Origin: Leptolyngbya boryana PCC 6306
GTDB taxonomy: Bacteria; Cyanobacteriota; Cyanobacteriia; Leptolyngbyales; Leptolyngbyaceae
Assembly: GCF_000353285.1 (NCBI RefSeq)
Contig: NZ_KB731324.1
Span: 4,854,577-4,918,576 of the forward strand
DNA length: 64,000 nt
Reading direction: 5' to 3'
Part shown: piece by piece, positions 62,463-64,000 of the stretch
Numbering within the stretch: position 1 is the stretch's first letter
Layout: every line of letters starts with the position of its first letter
Notes under the pieces: generated by a model
What the model saw: only the letters and a program-made list of their open reading frames with translations
The model's database searches: none
Told to the model about the DNA's origin: nothing
Position numbers and translations under genes: made by a program

Positions 62463-62595
62463 GATCGCTCGATGCAGTCTGATCTATTTCTTAATCTTTT
62501 TCCATCCCCTGAGCTTTGATGTTAAAAAGACTGAAACGCCCTAATTCTCAGCTTGTGATTCATTTGCTTTATTCAAATCCCTTGGTGAGAACGCT

Positions 62596-63960
62596 ATGAA
62601 ATATCCTCAATGGTTCCTACCCATTGTTCTGGTTGCCTTGCTGATTACAGTCGGATGTTCCCACTCCAATGTCACGATCTCGGCACAGGAGGATGTTCTT
62701 GCTCAAAGTCCGAGTTCTGTCCTCAAACCAGAACCCGATCGCGTGACCGAAGCGCTCGATCGTTCAGATGTGCCTGAAGCCATTCGACAAATCGAAATCC
62801 GCTGGAAAAACCAATACGAAGACTATTTTCAAGGAAAATTCAAAACCCAAATTGTGCCTGCTGCGGAAATTGCACGATCGCTGAATCAGATCAATCAACG
62901 CACGAAACGGAAATCGGCTCTATTCTATGCAATTCCAAGCGCGAACCATTTAGATTTGATGCTGGTCACTGCCAACGGTAAACCGATTCATCGCCGCATT
63001 ACCGCCGCAAATCGATCTGTTCTAACTCAAACGCTGCAATCTTTTCGCATGGGAGTTGTGCGAGACGATTCTGACCCGGATGATTACTTAGTCCCCGGAC
63101 AGCAACTTTATCGCTGGATCGTCGCACCCTTAGAAGCGCAACTTCGAGCCGAGGGGATCAATCAGATTATCTTCTGCTTGGGCAGTGGGCTAAGGAGCTT
63201 ACCCCTTGCAGCATTACATGATGGGCAGAAATTTTTGATTGAGAAGTATAACTTAGCGATTATTCCGGCGTTTAATTTACTCGATCGACAATCGCGTACC
63301 TCTCCCAACACTGAAATTCTCGCGATGGGAGCCTCTACGTTTAGCAATAAACCGCCCCTGCCCGGTGTACCGATCGAGATTGCATCGATCACTCAAACTC
63401 CCTGGCAAGGCACATCTCTGTTGAATCAAGAATTTACGCTAAAAAACCTCAGAGCACATCGACAAAAAACTCCCTATGGCATTGTGCATTTAGCAACTCA
63501 TGCTGAGTTCTCGTCTGGCGATGTGAATCGGTCTTATATTCAATTCTGGGATCAACAGTTGAAGTTGAGTCAGCTTCAAGAATTGGGCTTGCAAAATCCG
63601 CCTGTACAATTGTTAGTCCTCAGCGCTTGTCGGACTGCACTGGGAGATACGAGAGCAGAAATGGGATTTGCAGGATTGGCAGTGAAGGCAGGCAGTAAAG
63701 CTGCGATCGCGTCTTTGTGGTCAGTCAGTGATGCCAGTACATTAATGTTGATGAAAGAGTTTTATCGAGCCTTGAAATCGGCTCCTGTCAAAGCAGATGC
63801 CTTACGAGAAGCCCAGATTGAGATGATTCAAAACTCCGATCGCCTTCGGGCACAAATTCGCGATCGTCGATTGCCGGAAGAAATCAGAGCCTTGGCGGAT
63901 CAGAATTTAGCGCATCCGTATCATTGGGCAGCCTTTACGCTGATTGGAAATCCTTGGTAG
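62596..63960 (+). CDS. CHAT-domain (caspase-like) lipoprotein
   Basis: A 454-residue protein. Residues 1-21 are a lipoprotein signal (LPIVLVALLITVGC, lipobox Cys), so the protein is probably membrane-attached outside the cytoplasm. The CHAT peptidase-like domain (about 200-454) has the catalytic His in IVHLATHAEFSSG and Cys in LLVLSACRTALGD. GFAGLAVKAGSKAAIASLWSVSD and HPYHWAAFTLIGNPW are family blocks. Most CHAT proteins carry TPRs; this one has a short helical N-terminal region. Substrate unknown. Confidence 0.9.
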   Translation: MKYPQWFLPIVLVALLITVGCSHSNVTISAQEDVLAQSPSSVLKPEPDRVTEALDRSDVPEAIRQIEIRWKNQYEDYFQGKFKTQIVPAAEIARSLNQINQRTKRKSALFYAIPSANHLDLMLVTANGKPIHRRITAANRSVLTQTLQSFRMGVVRDDSDPDDYLVPGQQLYRWIVAPLEAQLRAEGINQIIFCLGSGLRSLPLAALHDGQKFLIEKYNLAIIPAFNLLDRQSRTSPNTEILAMGASTFSNKPPLPGVPIEIASITQTPWQGTSLLNQEFTLKNLRAHRQKTPYGIVHLATHAEFSSGDVNRSYIQFWDQQLKLSQLQELGLQNPPVQLLVLSACRTALGDTRAEMGFAGLAVKAGSKAAIASLWSVSDASTLMLMKEFYRALKSAPVKADALREAQIEMIQNSDRLRAQIRDRRLPEEIRALADQNLAHPYHWAAFTLIGNPW

Positions 63961-64000
63961 GTTGCATAAGTTCAGATCTTGCAACGTGAATACCGCTATG

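Noticed and set aside
1-64000. CRISPR array, tRNA or rRNA genes
   Set aside because: No regularly spaced direct repeats and no cloverleaf or rRNA-like stretch was seen on reading through; a covariance-model scan would be decisive.

Overview
The window is chromosomal DNA of a beta-cyanobacterium. The octamer GCGATCGC (HIP1), the cyanobacterial hallmark repeat, is scattered through nearly all of it. It carries a beta-carboxysome operon (ccmK2-K1-L-M-N), both NDH-1 CO2-uptake gene sets, a ferredoxin-type divinyl-chlorophyllide reductase, an Omp85/lipid A cluster in cyanobacterial order and several cyanobacterium-specific families (XisI, Tab2, Uma2). The species cannot be fixed from the sequence; a filamentous Leptolyngbya/Oscillatoria-like genome would fit.

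Layout. 0-6.2 kb: envelope cluster on the minus strand, read purC - bamA(omp85) - lpxC - fabZ - lpxA - lpxB (lpxB runs off the left edge). 6.2-12.9 kb: accessory patchwork with an orphan VapB-like antitoxin, xisI, a TIR-NACHT protein with an extreme low-complexity tail, a GIY-YIG gene flanked by two related small genes, a RelE-type toxin pair, Uma2, a CPBP protease and an MNT gene whose HepT partner is cut to 23 codons. Decayed fragments (xisI, PIN start) lie between them. 13.1-30.7 kb: photosynthesis and carbon-concentration block. It holds bciB, a CmpR-like LysR regulator, a CupS-like fasciclin protein, the low-CO2-type set ndhF3-ndhD3-cupA, then ndhF4-ndhD4-cupB with a DUF120-like gene, and, divergently, ccmK2K1LMN. 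The two NDH-1 sets pump electrons and hydrate CO2 to bicarbonate, the carboxysome uses that bicarbonate, and the LysR protein is the obvious candidate regulator; motifs matching its family's consensus lie upstream of ndhF3.

30.7-34.1 kb: an AT-rich island without HIP1 cores. It carries a two-gene CBASS anti-phage system (CapV patatin phospholipase plus CD-NTase), beside an intact IS1-family element with 10-bp target duplications and a frameshift-fused transposase. 34.3-64 kb: mostly housekeeping and hypothetical genes (Tab2 C-terminal half, aspS, GH76, ArsC/Spx-like, TPR/coiled-coil membrane protein, YlqD, a frameshifted long-chain acyl-CoA synthetase, histone H1-like protein, neutral invertase, HicB-like proteins, DCC protein, EamA transporter, RsmI, PfkB kinase, CysQ, VapBC, methyltransferase, sigma-like factor, globin, zinc-ribbon membrane protein, isochorismatase-like hydrolase, VOC protein, alpha/beta hydrolase, flavodoxin, CHAT protein).

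The best candidates for new biology are: a small minus-strand gene with its own terminator upstream of flavodoxin (62.2-62.5 kb); the riboflavin-kinase-like (DUF120) protein overlapping cupB; the side-by-side NDH-1MS/MS' arrangement with LysR-type sites; and the repeat-tailed TIR-NACHT protein. No tRNA, rRNA or CRISPR array was seen.
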